A DNA stretch of 64,000 nucleotides from Symbiodinium natans (GCA_905221605.1 CAJNDS010000090.1:62001-126000); one strand, 5' to 3'; counted from the first letter of the stretch, positions 1-10,118 are shown. Notes: a model not told the origin generated them from the letters alone. A program made the numbers and translations.

Positions 1-2376
1 TAAAACCTAAACCCTGCCAGGCCTGCTCGTTGTAGACGTTAACCTCGACGATGCCTGCGAAGCCGACAATCTGAAGCCAGCCGAAGGTTGGGACCTGCGC
101 ACGCAACGGCGGGGGGCCTTCCGACAATAGGGATTTTTGGGTCCTTAAGGGAGGGAGTATGTAACCCCAAACCCTAAACCCATGAAGCTCCCCTACGCTT
201 CCCTCAGGTTCCGAGGCACCTTCCCTTCCCAATGGACTTCTTTTGTAAGGACCCTATAATGGGAGGATGTGCTTGTTTTGGGGGCGCTCCTTGTCTTGGA
301 GGCTCTGACAACGAAGGCTATGATACTCTGGGTGTATATACCAGGGGGCCCCCTCCTAAAACCGAAGCAAAGCCAAAAGTCCCCTCTTGATTTTCAGACT
401 TTTGCAAGAGAAAACTGTCCCATCCACAGGATCTGATTCCCATTCCAACCTTCAAAGCCAAATCTTCTCTTGGGAGAATCAGGGTTTAGGGTTTAGGGTT
501 TAGGGTTTAGGGTTTAGGGTTTAGGGTTTAGGGTTTAGGGTTTAGTGTTAGGGTTTAGGGTTTAGGGTTTAGGGTTTAGGGTTTAGGGTTTAGGGTTTAG
601 GGTTTAGGGTTTAGGGTTTAGGGTTTAGGGTTTAGGGTTTAGGGTTTAGGGTTTAGGGTTTAGGGTTTAGGGTTTAGGGTTTAGGCTTTAGGCTTTAGGG
701 ATTAGGGATTAGGGATTAGGGTTTAGGGTTTAGGGTTTAGGGTCTATGGTTTAGGGTTTAGGGAGCACCTTGCTGAAGGCGGCGAGGCCATTGGGCACGT
801 CCGCAAACCTCCAAGCAGCGTCGAAGCACACGCTGGCTTCGGGTTCAGGGTTACTAACGATATTCCGTTCTGGTCCCTTTCTCATTATACTCTTATAACC
901 CCCCAAGACCCTATTCTAATTTTCACGCTCCTGCATTAGGCCCAGAACTGCTCAAACCTTGGAAAAATCCGTTGCAGTCCTGGAGCCTGACGGCATGTAG
1001 CATGTGGGGATGCTTGCTCAAGGACAAAAAAACAGAACCCAGGTGGAACGCTAAGGCGCTGGGAGACGAGAGGTCTAGGGTTTCTATGGTTCATGGGTGC
1101 TGTTTTGTTTTTGCTTGTTTTTTTTTGGGGGGGGGGGCGTGGGGGGGGAATGGCTCTGTGAAAGTTCCCTGTGCCAAGGGGCTTGATGTCCAAATACTTG
1201 GACAGGTAGCCCGGGAATCGCCAGTACTCCTTTCGGGATCTCCGGTATCCCTAAACCCTACACCCGAAAACCCTAAAACCCTATCCCCTGCGAAACTTTA
1301 GGCTGACCCAAGCCCAGACCCAGAAAACCCCACATCCCGTCTCTTGACCTCCGTTTAGGGTTTCGAGGGAACGTGCAAGCCATTCCAAAAGTCGTGTCTT
1401 CTTCCATGGCGATCCAACAAAAAGCGCCCGCAAAGTTCAAAGCAGGACACCGGATGCCTACGTGTGCCCACTGGTTCCCTTTTGCCCTAGTCCAAAGATT
1501 TAGAGTTTAGCCAAGCTTCAGGGAGGATGTATCCCATGGTCGCGAACATCGCCACGCGTCCATGCCTGGCAATCAAGGGACACATTGAGGGGTTCTTCTA
1601 GGGCTGGGTGCATGGCTGGACTGCGGTACCTGAAGGAACGGCTTTACCTAAGGGGCAAAATATAAGAGTCTACACAAACCATGTGTTTTGGGGGTGTTAT
1701 TCAGCTAGGGTTCAGGGAAGTGAGGCGGGCACACGAAGAGCCAGCCCTCAACATAAAACACACACACACACACACACACACAAGTTGCCACAAGCCGTTG
1801 GAAGATGATGTGCTCCCTTTTGCACGTTACAATTCCCCCGGAAATTTGTCTCTTCAAACAAAAATCACAGCAAACCCACAAAGCCTGAACCCTGGGTTCG
1901 GACCAAGCTGCTTGAGCTCGACCTCGCGGCGGCGGCTGAAGTCGGACAGGTTGCCGCTGGAGGACAGGCCAAGGGGATCCCAGAAGCCGACCTTCACACG
2001 GGGCTTGGGGTTTAGGGTTTGGGGCTTGGGGATTACGGTTTAGGGTTTAGGGCTTTGGGGAAGAGACCATCGAGAAGTTCGCTAGGTTCACTAACTACCT
2101 GAGCACAACAACTTTGGATGTGCCATCGGCAGGAATGCGCCACTTTTAGGAGCTCTTCGGGCAAGGCCTTTCAGCGCCTGGCCAGCTTATATCAACCGTC
2201 AACCTCAAGTGCCCTAAACCCGAAACCCTGAACCCTGAACTCTAAACCCGAAGCATGGCAAGCGTCCCCCCCCCCCTCCCCAAATGCTATCAAACACTGA
2301 CCCAAGCCAGGTCGCCGGGGGCTGCACGCCCGTCTCCTCCTCGAAGGCACGGAGGGGCGACTCCGTGTACAGGGAC
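1..2376 (-). CDS. LHC polyprotein, unit B (chlorophyll a/c-binding), exons; 3' end beyond the window
   Basis: This is a plastid antenna protein that binds chlorophyll in the thylakoid. Minus-strand exons in gene order: 2376-2316 (linker, SPLRAFEEETGVQPP), 1991-1912 (VGFWDPLGL to EVEL), 1565-1517 (HGRVAMFATMGYILPE, helix 1), 1226-1183 (YWRFPGYLSKYLDI), 808-769 (FADVPNGLAAFSK) and 94 to about 19 (VPTFGWLQIVGFAGIVEV, helix 2). Codon phase agrees at every junction; for example AA|G completes Lys before HGR and again before FADV. Donors are GC at 2315, 1911, 1516 and 1182 and GT at 768; acceptors are AG. Helix 1 carries the ELKHGR chlorophyll-ligand motif across a splice junction. The order and spacing of motifs match the chlorophyll a/c LHC family. 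Helix 3 of this unit must lie to the left of the window. Confidence 0.88.
484..763. repeat. Interstitial (TTTAGGG)n array
   Basis: About 38 head-to-tail copies of the plant/dinoflagellate telomere heptamer, with a few variants (GTTAGGG, TTTAGGC, ATTAGGG) towards the right end. The array lies in the LHC intron between exons 808-769 and 94-19, so it is not a chromosome end. Confidence 0.95.
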
Positions 2377-2889
2377 CTGAATTGTGGCATATTGTTTAGG
2401 GTTTAGGGTTGATAGGGATAATAGGGTTTAGGGTTGAAGGTTGCTCCAGTTCTGTACCGCCCGAGTCAGCCATTGGCTGTCGTATGGCGAAGCAAAGTCT
2501 GACTATCCCATGCATTGGGCCGCCTATCTACCCAATCCTGTGGGATTTGTATCGTTGAAGTGCCGTTGAAGCGGCTGCTCGGAAACGTCAAACATGTTAA
2601 GGCTAAGCACATCACACCGACAACTCTGCATCAAACCCCCTAATAAGCCCTAAACCCTGAACCTCATCCCGACTGGAGCTCATTTACCGAATGAGACCCC
2701 GTGCCGAACAATCTCCATAGAGGCAAAAAAGCCCTCTTAGGCTGCACTCGGAACATCTTGACCACAAAGCGGCTTCCGAATCATCCCCCAGGTTCTGATT
2801 GAAGCTTGCGGCCCTTCTTCTTTGGGGCTTCAGGCCACCCTAAACTCTGAACCCCCGTGAAAGCCCTCAGCCGATTCAGCAGCCCCAGT

Positions 2890-4157
2890 GGCCAGTCACC
2901 CCAGGCGGAGCCTGCACAAGGTGCTTTTGCGTGGCTTTGGGGTGCTCTCCCCTCCACCACATCAAGGCGCTTTGAGACCTTTCTCAATGCCACACCTAAA
3001 GCCTGTATACGAACCGGTCTACTCGTCCCTCAAGTCGTGGAGCTTTGGGGGGCCCTTATGCAGAGAGGAAACCGAAGCACACACGCCCTGACGTGAAAAA
3101 CACAAACAGGATCCGGAAGATCACACCATACGCAAACTACCCACATACCGCCCAACCTAACTACGATACCGAGTCGAAAAGCACAAACAGGAGCTTTCCC
3201 ACACCTCTCAAGCTCTTTGTGTCCCCTATAGACTTCGTCTAACTAAGCTACACGGCCCTTTCAGAGGCGCCCCCAACAAGCAACACCCCCATGACTGAAG
3301 ACCCCGAAGACCAATCGCTGTTCCAAGCTCGGCTGTTCCGCCTGTGAGGCCGTCCTGGTAGAACATACCTGGGGCGTCGTCTGGTCAATCTTTGGCCACC
3401 CAGTTGTGCAGGTGCAATCCTGTGGATTAAAGGCCCCTGCTGGGTGGCTCATATAGGTGTCATACGGAGCCTTAGATCTACTAATTGCTTAAGAACCCCG
3501 AAAAAATAAAAGCATTCTTCCTTGTTAAGGGGAATATAGGGGGTATTGTTTTGTCTTATTCTTTTGGGGTTCTTAAGCAAATAGTAGACATGTAGGGCCC
3601 TGAATGGGTAAGGTTTCAAGAGCACGGTGCAACGCCCAAAGCTGTGTGAGGCAAGATGCCGATGATGGCCATCATGGCCAGGCGACCGTTGGCCAGCTCC
3701 TTTCAGACTTCAGCCATGCGCCTAAACCCTAAACCCTAAACCCCAAACCCCAAACCCTAAACCCTAAACCAAACCACTCTAGGAGTGCATAGGCCAATGC
3801 AAATCCCCGAGCCAAAGACCCGAAACCCTTAAACCCAAAAAAGGGTATGGATGTGTTCAGCTGATCGAGCTTTGAGTGCCTCATGTGTGCATCAGATGCT
3901 TTCTTGATGTTCGGGAGCTCACTGACCCAAAACAGCCCTCAAGATGTGGAGGAAGGTCCGTTTGGGGCCTCGAATGTTCCTGACAGCGCGGGATACCAAA
4001 AAATTGGGGCCGCGTCCTAAATCCTAAATCCTAAACCCTAAACCCTAAACCCTAAACCCTAAACCCTAAACCCCAAACCGAGCCCAAGCTGCTGCGCTCA
4101 GCTTCTTCTGCTTTGCATCCGGGTCCGCCGAGGTGAGGACGTACCAGCCGAAGTCAC
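2890..4157 (-). CDS. LHC polyprotein, unit A, 3' exons (helix 3 and linker)
   Basis: Minus-strand exons: 4157-4093 (GDFGWYVLTSADPDAKQKKL, the typical segment before helix 3), 3699-3643 (ELANGRLAMMAIIG, helix 3 with its E and N ligands) and about 2911-2890 (GSAWGDW, the conserved tail motif). The first exon has an AG acceptor and a GC donor and joins in phase to the second. The third exon's exact ends are uncertain because its phase needs one base from upstream. It leads into the unit B linker at 2376. The retrotransposon begins only 42 bp upstream of the 4157 acceptor, so the element lies in the intron between this exon and the one at 14393. Confidence 0.85.
3478..3588. mobile_element. Palindromic introner-like element, family 2, copy 1
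   Basis: The terminal inverted repeats CTACTAATTGCTTAAGAACC and its near-perfect complement (right arm TTCTTAAGCAAATAGTAG) enclose about 65 bp, including CTTCCTTGTTAAGGGGAATA. The element lies in the LHC intron between exons 3699-3643 and 2911-2890. A second, right-truncated copy is at 39889-39972. Confidence 0.7.
3719..4077. repeat. CCCTAAA arrays in an LHC intron
   Basis: Two short arrays (about 3721-3770 and 4015-4075) flank unique sequence between LHC exons 4157-4093 and 3699-3643. Variants CCCCAAA and TCCTAAA are interspersed. Confidence 0.85.
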
Positions 4158-4198
4158 CTCACGCCGCAACTTCAGGGTTTAGGGTTTAGGGTTTAGGG

Positions 4199-4418
4199 TG
4201 CGGAGCTGCTGCTGGTATTGTAGAAAAGAGTTAGTGTTGGAAGTTGAAAGGGTTAATAAACCCGGAAATCTTTTATGGCTCAAGACTGGGCCATGTGCCT
4301 GGTAGTAAAAGGTGAGTGCCCTGTGGTTTGGGTTTGTTGTGTGGTTGATCCAGGGAAATCAAGGGCTTCTGTTGGGGTTGACTGTTCGGTTTCTCGTCCC
4401 CCTTCGGTTCCCCCCGTA
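4199..4418 (+). repeat. 5' LTR of copia element
   Basis: The repeat begins TGCGGAGCTG and ends CCCCCCGTA, an unusual TG...TA ending. It matches the 3' LTR base for base except for a 2-bp shortening of a T-rich run near 4271. It holds AATAAA within TAATAAA (4253-4259), a possible polyadenylation or start-region element. The motif GGCTCAAG (4277-4284) equals the 3' end of the dinoflagellate spliced leader. Confidence 0.95.
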
Positions 4419-4430
4419 GGTTATGAGCCC
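4419..4430 (+). other. Primer-binding site, complementary to the anticodon arm of initiator tRNA-Met
   Basis: GGTTATGAGCCC follows the 5' LTR without a gap. Its complement GGGCTCATAACC is the anticodon stem-loop, with CAT anticodon, of initiator tRNA-Met as in yeast. Drosophila copia primes from a cleaved half-molecule of initiator tRNA-Met using this same internal region, so the same priming mode is inferred here. The host tRNA sequence is not in the window. Confidence 0.7.
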
Positions 4431-4479
4431 AAATTAGGCTTCCTGCGGTGTAGGTAAGATTCTACACTTGTTTGGCGCA

Positions 4480-6036
4480 ATGGACATGTTGCGGCGTCGG
4501 TCGGAACCTGGACTGTCATCCGCGGCCAATGAAGCCGAAGAAAATCGTGGTGATGGGGGTGAAGAACGGCAACAAATGGTACAAGCGCTGACAGATGGTA
4601 GGGAGGTTGCAATGATACAACCAACGTCTCAGGTGGAAAACGAAGTGGTTCCGGTTCCAGCAGCGAATCCTTTCTGGAGCGAGCGGGCTCATGAAGAAAT
4701 GAGACTGAGGCAATCAAGGCCAGCAAGTCTCCCTGCGAGCGGAGGGGATAGGAGTGGTGAAGAAACAAGAAGGCCACCGTCGTTGCCAGAACTTCGGGAT
4801 CGGGAACCTGTTCCAGCTGAGAGGCCATCTTCAGGTTTGATGGGCCAGATGGAAAGAGGGAATATTGGTGAGACACAAGGCGAGGAAGAGCTTATTCCTG
4901 ATCTGAGTGGTGAAGAACAAGGTGAAGATATGGCGGTGGTAAAGCGTGCGCTGAAAGAGTTGCTTGTGCAAACAAAGGAGCTGGGGAACAGATTGCATCG
5001 GGTGGAGGAGAAAAGCTATACCTCTGCTGCATCTGGGTCAGCTTCGAGAGCACGGAGCACTGGAGTGGTGGACGCAAATGCTGCATATCCTTTGGGAATG
5101 ACTCCAGAGAAGCAGTACCCGCCAGGACAAGTTTTCTACACTGATGGTATGGGTGGTTTCTGGACTGTGTTGCCTGATGGGACATGGCTGCCGATTGAGG
5201 GCTACGACCTTCCAAAGGGTTGTGACCTTCAACCCTTGCCTGAGCCCAGGAAAGGGGATGTTCACGTGGAGGATGAGAAAGAAGTGCCAATGATGCACGT
5301 AACTGAAGGGAAGAAACCCTCCAGATTGCCTCCATTGAATTACCCCATGGGAGGTTCTGCAAGTGGTGGATATGCAAGTGGACCACCTGGTTTAACACAT
5401 GTTCCGATTACTTCCTTGCCGTCAGGCGTTGATGGTTCTGCCGCACTGTTGGGAAATCAGCCCGGTTTTGTCTCAGCTCGGGAAACTTCAATGCAAGAGA
5501 ACTCAACAGGATCGGGTGGATATACAATGGTGGATGATGTTCCATATCGGTGGAAAATGATTGCTGGGAAGTTGGAATTAGAGAAGGTTCCGCTTACAGC
5601 GTTTGCGCCCGGAATGGGACATGGATTGCCGCAAGGGCCTGGTGGAAAGGTCAGCTTACCTCCTGGAGCTGTGGTGCCACGTGGGATGCCAAACATTGGT
5701 GATAGTTCTGGAACTGAACGTCCGGAGGCTCTTGGGAAGCATGTGATGAGCCTTCCTACTTTGGCAGACTACACACCAAGCAATCCGACGGCACTAGGTG
5801 ATTGGATCGCAATGATCGAACCAATGTTGTCTTCGCTGACAGATACAGGAAGAGTGTGGTGGCAATCCGTCTATACAAAGGCGTATGAGGCGTACGCCAA
5901 ATGGTTGAGTGTTTCTCCGCTGGAAAGGTTGGGCATCAAGGCTGAGCTGGAAGGGCTAAAGGGGTTCGAACTGTGCATGTTTTGTTGGAGCAGAGAGCGG
6001 TGTCTTTGCTGCTACAAGCGATTCCGGAGAGATTGA
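4480..6036 (+). CDS. Copia Gag, N-terminal part (ends in a frame break)
   Basis: The first ATG of this frame is at 4480; the TTG at 4468 is not a likely start. The first ~490 residues are hydrophilic, rich in Glu, Ser and Pro, with no named domain. They include a Tyr/Trp/Gly-rich stretch (codons about 5120-5200: YTDGMGGFWTVLPDGTW) of unknown role. Downstream of the heptamer AAAGGGG at 5958-5964 this frame loses Gag-like sequence and ends after about 24 codons at 6036, while the -1 frame continues with Gag-like helices. Real Gag therefore changes frame here. The heptamer fits the X XXY YYZ pattern in the correct phase, so programmed -1 frameshifting is possible. A one-base loss in the G-run, or an assembly error, is simpler, because the break falls inside Gag rather than at a Gag-Pol border. 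Confidence 0.85.
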   Translation: MDMLRRRSEPGLSSAANEAEENRGDGGEERQQMVQALTDGREVAMIQPTSQVENEVVPVPAANPFWSERAHEEMRLRQSRPASLPASGGDRSGEETRRPPSLPELRDREPVPAERPSSGLMGQMERGNIGETQGEEELIPDLSGEEQGEDMAVVKRALKELLVQTKELGNRLHRVEEKSYTSAASGSASRARSTGVVDANAAYPLGMTPEKQYPPGQVFYTDGMGGFWTVLPDGTWLPIEGYDLPKGCDLQPLPEPRKGDVHVEDEKEVPMMHVTEGKKPSRLPPLNYPMGGSASGGYASGPPGLTHVPITSLPSGVDGSAALLGNQPGFVSARETSMQENSTGSGGYTMVDDVPYRWKMIAGKLELEKVPLTAFAPGMGHGLPQGPGGKVSLPPGAVVPRGMPNIGDSSGTERPEALGKHVMSLPTLADYTPSNPTALGDWIAMIEPMLSSLTDTGRVWWQSVYTKAYEAYAKWLSVSPLERLGIKAELEGLKGFELCMFCWSRERCLCCYKRFRRD

Positions 6037-9000
6037 AGACCGAGATCGTTTCCACTCGAATGTTGGGGTCGGTGATGATATTTTACAAGTTGCTGACAGT
6101 TTACCAACCAGGTGGAGCAAACGAGCGCAGCACGATGTTAAACTTCTTGGTGCAACCATCCTCAGCAACCTCGATCTCGGAGGCTATTAAGGGAGTGCGA
6201 CAATGGGCGCAATGGCGTTCCCGGTTAAGGGAGCTGCGAGCATCCGAGCCGGATGCTACCTTGCTTATCAAGGGATTGGATGCTTTATCATCCGCGTTGC
6301 TGGCAAAACACCCTACGGTGCATTTCAGCGTGGCATCCTTTCGGGAGAAATTGGGGGTGGACTACTCGCCGACCTCTGAAACTGCGACACAACTAGCTGA
6401 AATGTTACAGGCAGAGTTTGAACTGCTATTGCATAGTGCTGGTGAACAAGAGGTGAAGCAGGACTCGGACGCCAAGAAAAGGGCCAGGTTAAATAAGGCC
6501 CAAAAAGGGACTGGTGACGAGACAGAGGAGGGTGACAAAGGCAAAGGGAAAGGAAAAAGGTACAGCGGAGATGGTGAACGTCCTTTCTGTTGGATATATG
6601 GGAAGACAGAAGCAGGCTGCAAGTTCGGATCACGGTGCAAATTTCGCCATGACAAGGACTCCCTGGAGCGTGGAAGATGTTTTGAATGTGGGGCCATTGG
6701 CCATTTACAGCCGCAGTGTCCATACAAAGATGGTGTAAGTTCCAATGCGGACTTAAATCCTGAAAGGAATAGATCTAAAGGGAATTCTCCCAAAGGGGGA
6801 AAGGGCGGCAAAGGTGCAAAATGGGGAAATGCCAAAAAGGCAGAAGTGGCTGAAGTGGGAGATGAGATGGCTAATGCGGGATTGGATAAAGGTTCTGCAA
6901 GTCCCTCATCACCATCAACAACCAATCAGGTTCTTGCTGAAGCGTTAGAAGTGCTGAAATCTATGAAGCTGTCATCAGCGCAGTCAGCATCAAGCGGAGA
7001 TCCCAGTGTTCGAATGTTATGTGACTCTGGATTATTTCAGCAGGAAGGGAGAGTGGCGTTGGTGGATACAGCTGCTACGCATCTTGCGCGGACGCTTTTT
7101 CCATGGGAATGTTTACCCGACACTACTGTTATGGTGCAAAGCGCGCTTGGTGGTGTGACAATGAGGATTACAGAGAAAGGGACGTTGATTAGGGAAGACA
7201 ATGGGCCCCTGATTATCCCTCTCTGGTTGATCTTGGAGTTTGGGGCGAACCTCACCGTGATCAATGGGATGTGTCACGTGAGTGCAAAATCTTCGCTGGA
7301 CCAACTCTTATGGTTTGAACATGGCTGTTTGGTTATGGGTTACAAAACAGCTGAGAAAATGGTTTTGCATGCTGAAAGGCAGCGTGCGTCGTTGTCCCAT
7401 TCTCAATGGAGGAATGGAAGGGCGGACTGTGGAGTCGGTTCGTCTGATGCCACGTTGTTGCCGAAGCAGGGAGAAGGCCGAGGAGTATGCGTTCTACATG
7501 TGGCCAGGGTTTCTGACACCAATGAGTGTTCGGGAATGGGCATGTTGGACTCGGGAGCATCGCATCCTCTCAGATCACTTCGTCCTGGAGAACAGCTTCC
7601 GCAGCAAAAGGTGTTGGTGTCTTTAGCTGTTGGATCTCGGGAGATGTGTATTACCCCAGGTGGGACCCTGGTAACTCCTGAAATGGTAGATCCACTAGTG
7701 CCAATTGGCAAAGCGAGCGCCTTGGTTGGTCTCAGAGTTCAGTGGCGTGGTGGCAAGTGCACAGCCTCACATCCTGTTCTGGGAGAACTTCGCGTTCGTG
7801 ATCTGAATGGGTGCCCTTGTTTGGAAAAGGAGGTGGCGCTTCAGATCATTGATGAAATGGATTGGTGTTCACCAAAGCAAGCATTGCAGGTGGCACGTAT
7901 GGTTCAAGGGTGTCCGAATACGGACAACGAGGTGGCTGTAAAAGCGTCGTTGCAAAGCGCAGCGCGGACAGCGTCAGCGAATGAGGAGGAGTTCGTCCAG
8001 GCATGCTGGCGGTTTCTTCGGTGGTATTATGGAGATATACCAGAAAATATGCTGATGGAGCTGTTGCCACGTGGAGATATTGCGGCGTTGCCTTTCAACC
8101 GTCATAAAAGGAGACGGCTGGCACGAGCAAAAAGGGCGGTGGTACACCTATTTTCTGGAAAACAAAAATGGCATTTTCCCAGTCGGGATGTGGAGGTACT
8201 GGAGCTGGATTTGAAGAAAGGCGGTGACCTACATAATTCGAGCGTCTGGAAGTATCTTCTGCATCTGGCGGCTGAAGGAAAGGTGGTTGCTGTGGTTGGA
8301 GGACCTCCGTGCAGGACAGTGTCAAGGTTGAGAGGTGAAGACGGTGGTCCACCTGTATTACGCCGACGGTGTGGAACTGCTGAAGTCATCAATGGAAGTT
8401 CTGTCTTCTTTGGCATGGAAAGCCCTGGGGACCCTGAACTCATAGGGAAAGATTTCTCTCAGAACGGCAAAACGGTCTTGAGTGCTGAGGATCTGGTGGA
8501 TGGTTCTCAGGAAGGGCTCTCAAGTCCTACCTTCTGGAGTTGGCCAGAGGTTAAAAGCTTTTGTGAGCGTTATGGAATGTACGCTGCACATTTTGATCAA
8601 GGAGCATTGGGTCATGCTCTGGTGAAACCTACGACTTTCCTGGTGTCTGATATGGAACTGTGGGAATCGTTGGAACAGGTTCGCGTGGTTGTTCCGTGGT
8701 CGGCAACATTCGCTTCTACCCTGGAAGAACGTATTGGACAGTCCTCCATATGGGCGCGATGGGCGTTTGGATTGGTTAAAAGAATACGTCACAGGTTGGC
8801 ACAATGGTTGCATGAGAGCGATGCTGAACGGGAAGCTATGGTGTTAAAAAAGGAAGAACGAGAAGGGACGTTACGGAGGCTGACAACGGAGGAGCGAGCT
8901 TTCCGTGACCATTGCCTAAGGGGGCATATTCCTTTCAGACGTGATTGTCAAATTTGTGTGTCTGCCGCTGGAAAAGAGCGTCGCCATTTGAGGCGGAAAC

Positions 9001-10118
9001 ATGGGGATGCTTACACTTTATCACTGGACTTAGCAGGTCCATACAAGTGTTCAAAGGATGCTCACCAGCAGAAGCCACGACACGCTGTTATTGGTGTGTA
9101 TCAATTTCCAATGTTGGATCCCAATGTGGGTCACCCTCTTGAAAAGGAGGAAGATGCGGATGAGGTGGAAGATCAGGTGGTAGATGAAGGTGCTGGTGTT
9201 GGAGAATGGTTAGGCGATGCCGTCGCGAACTTCGAGGAGGAAGACTCTGCACCGGTGGAACCTGCACCAGTTCTGGAGGCAGAGGTGTTGAAAATCCAAG
9301 CTTCTGAAAAATCCTGGAAGGAACTGAAGGACCATTTGACCCAACCTGTCCGTATGATCAACTTCGTTATGGTGGAGCCGATTGTGGATAAACAGCAAAC
9401 AACTGTTTTGTCGGCGGTTCAAAGAATGATGGTGCGCTTGCAGAGACATGGGTATCCGGTGTTGAGAATCCACTCAGATCGAGCGGGGGAGTTTGTCAAT
9501 GCACGCTTCCGGTCCTTTTGTGAAACTCGTCTGATATACAGGACCACTGGTGATCCTGGAGTCCCGCAAACGAATGGGCGCGCTGAAGCATGTGTGGGTT
9601 TATTCAAACGTGGTGTGAGGTCGCTCTTAAAGGAGGCGCGACTCGGGCCGGCGTACTGGGCACTGGCTGCTCGCCATTGGTCAATGTTACGGTGGCAGAA
9701 AGCTGAAAGGGAGTTGGGTTTGAAACCGAAAGCATTGCTTCCCTTTGGTGCTCAGATTCAAGTCAAACGTCGTCCGTGGGAGTTGCTGGGTCCGGATGGA
9801 ACAAAGAAAGGTCGGCAATGGGTCGATCGTACGCAGCCCGCGCTTCTTTTGGGTCCATGCGATGACCTACCTGGTGGTTATTGGGTGGAAGCTCAAGGGA
9901 CTGCCAAAGATCCGGATGAACTGGTGTTGTTTCCCTGCACTACGATTTTTTCCAATATAAGGGAACCACCTGCATTGGAGCTGGAAGGGGTGGTAGAAGA
10001 ACAGGAGCCTTCTCCTCCGGAGCATCGTCTCAAGGGGAAAACCCAGCGCTTCGGTTCGCTGATGAGGCAGGTCCTCCTTTACCTCCACCTCGCGATCCTC
10101 CGGCTCACCGTCGGTTAA
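5964..10118 (+). CDS. Copia polyprotein: Gag C-terminus, tandem retropepsin-like domains, C5-methyltransferase-like domain, integrase
   Basis: Residues are counted from the ATG at 5973. Residues 1-160 are helical Gag core. Next come a CCCH finger (C206, C216, C222, H226) and a CCHC knuckle (C236, C239, H244, C249), which bind RNA. Two related protease-like units follow: DTAATH (D365) and DSGASH (D526). Residues ~723-880 resemble a cytosine-C5 methyltransferase: HLFSG (725-729) as motif I, GGPPC with catalytic-type C780 as motif IV, and an FGMESP segment with E816 where ENV is expected. The stretch between C780 and E816 looks short compared with active enzymes. The integrase has H980, H985, C992, C995 and D1019, D1169, E1205, with canonical D-x35-E spacing and an acidic insertion of about 90 residues between the first two aspartates. 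The frame ends 80 bases after a second break at 10031-10041, beyond which the -1 frame is the homologous one. Confidence 0.92.
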   Translation, partial: VRTVHVLLEQRAVSLLLQAIPERLKTEIVSTRMLGSVMIFYKLLTVYQPGGANERSTMLNFLVQPSSATSISEAIKGVRQWAQWRSRLRELRASEPDATLLIKGLDALSSALLAKHPTVHFSVASFREKLGVDYSPTSETATQLAEMLQAEFELLLHSAGEQEVKQDSDAKKRARLNKAQKGTGDETEEGDKGKGKGKRYSGDGERPFCWIYGKTEAGCKFGSRCKFRHDKDSLERGRCFECGAIGHLQPQCPYKDGVSSNADLNPERNRSKGNSPKGGKGGKGAKWGNAKKAEVAEVGDEMANAGLDKGSASPSSPSTTNQVLAEALEVLKSMKLSSAQSASSGDPSVRMLCDSGLFQQEGRVALVDTAATHLARTLFPWECLPDTTVMVQSALGGVTMRITEKGTLIREDNGPLIIPLWLILEFGANLTVINGMCHVSAKSSLDQLLWFEHGCLVMGYKTAEKMVLHAERQRASLSHSQWRNGRADCGVGSSDATLLPKQGEGRGVCVLHVARVSDTNECSGMGMLDSGASHPLRSLRPGEQLPQQKVLVSLAVGSREMCITPGGTLVTPEMVDPLVPIGKASALVGLRVQWRGGKCTASHPVLGELRVRDLNGCPCLEKEVALQIIDEMDWCSPKQALQVARMVQGCPNTDNEVAVKASLQSAARTASANEEEFVQACWRFLRWYYGDIPENMLMELLPRGDIAALPFNRHKRRRLARAKRAVVHLFSGKQKWHFPSRDVEVLELDLKKGGDLHNSSVWKYLLHLAAEGKVVAVVGGPPCRTVSRLRGEDGGPPVLRRRCGTAEVINGSSVFFGMESPGDPELIGKDFSQNGKTVLSAEDLVDGSQEGLSSPTFWSWPEVKSFCERYGMYAAHFDQGALGHALVKPTTFLVSDMELWESLEQVRVVVPWSATFASTLEERIGQSSIWARWAFGLVKRIRHRLAQWLHESDAEREAMVLKKEEREGTLRRLTTEERAFRDHCLRGHIPFRRDCQICVSAAGKERRHLRRKHGDAYTLSLDLAGPYKCSKDAHQQKPRHAVIGVYQFPMLDPNVGHPLEKEEDADEVEDQVVDEGAGVGEWLGDAVANFEEEDSAPVEPAPVLEAEVLKIQASEKSWKELKDHLTQPVRMINFVMVEPIVDKQQTTVLSAVQRMMVRLQRHGYPVLRIHSDRAGEFVNARFRSFCETRLIYRTTGDPGVPQTNGRAEACVGLFKRGVRSLLKEARLGPAYWALAARHWSMLRWQKAERELGLKPKALLPFGAQIQVKRRPWELLGPDGTKKGRQWVDRTQPALLLGPCDDLPGGYWVEAQGTAKDPDELVLFPCTTIFSNIREPPALELEGVVEEQEPSPPEHRLKGKTQRFGSLMRQVLLYLHLAILRLTVG

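Noticed and set aside
1-763. Left edge as a true chromosome end
   Set aside because: LHC exons lie on both sides of the array at 484-763 and the array is flanked by unique sequence, so it is interstitial.
4468-4480. Gag start at the TTG at 4468
   Set aside because: A eukaryotic start is expected at ATG; the first in frame is 4480.
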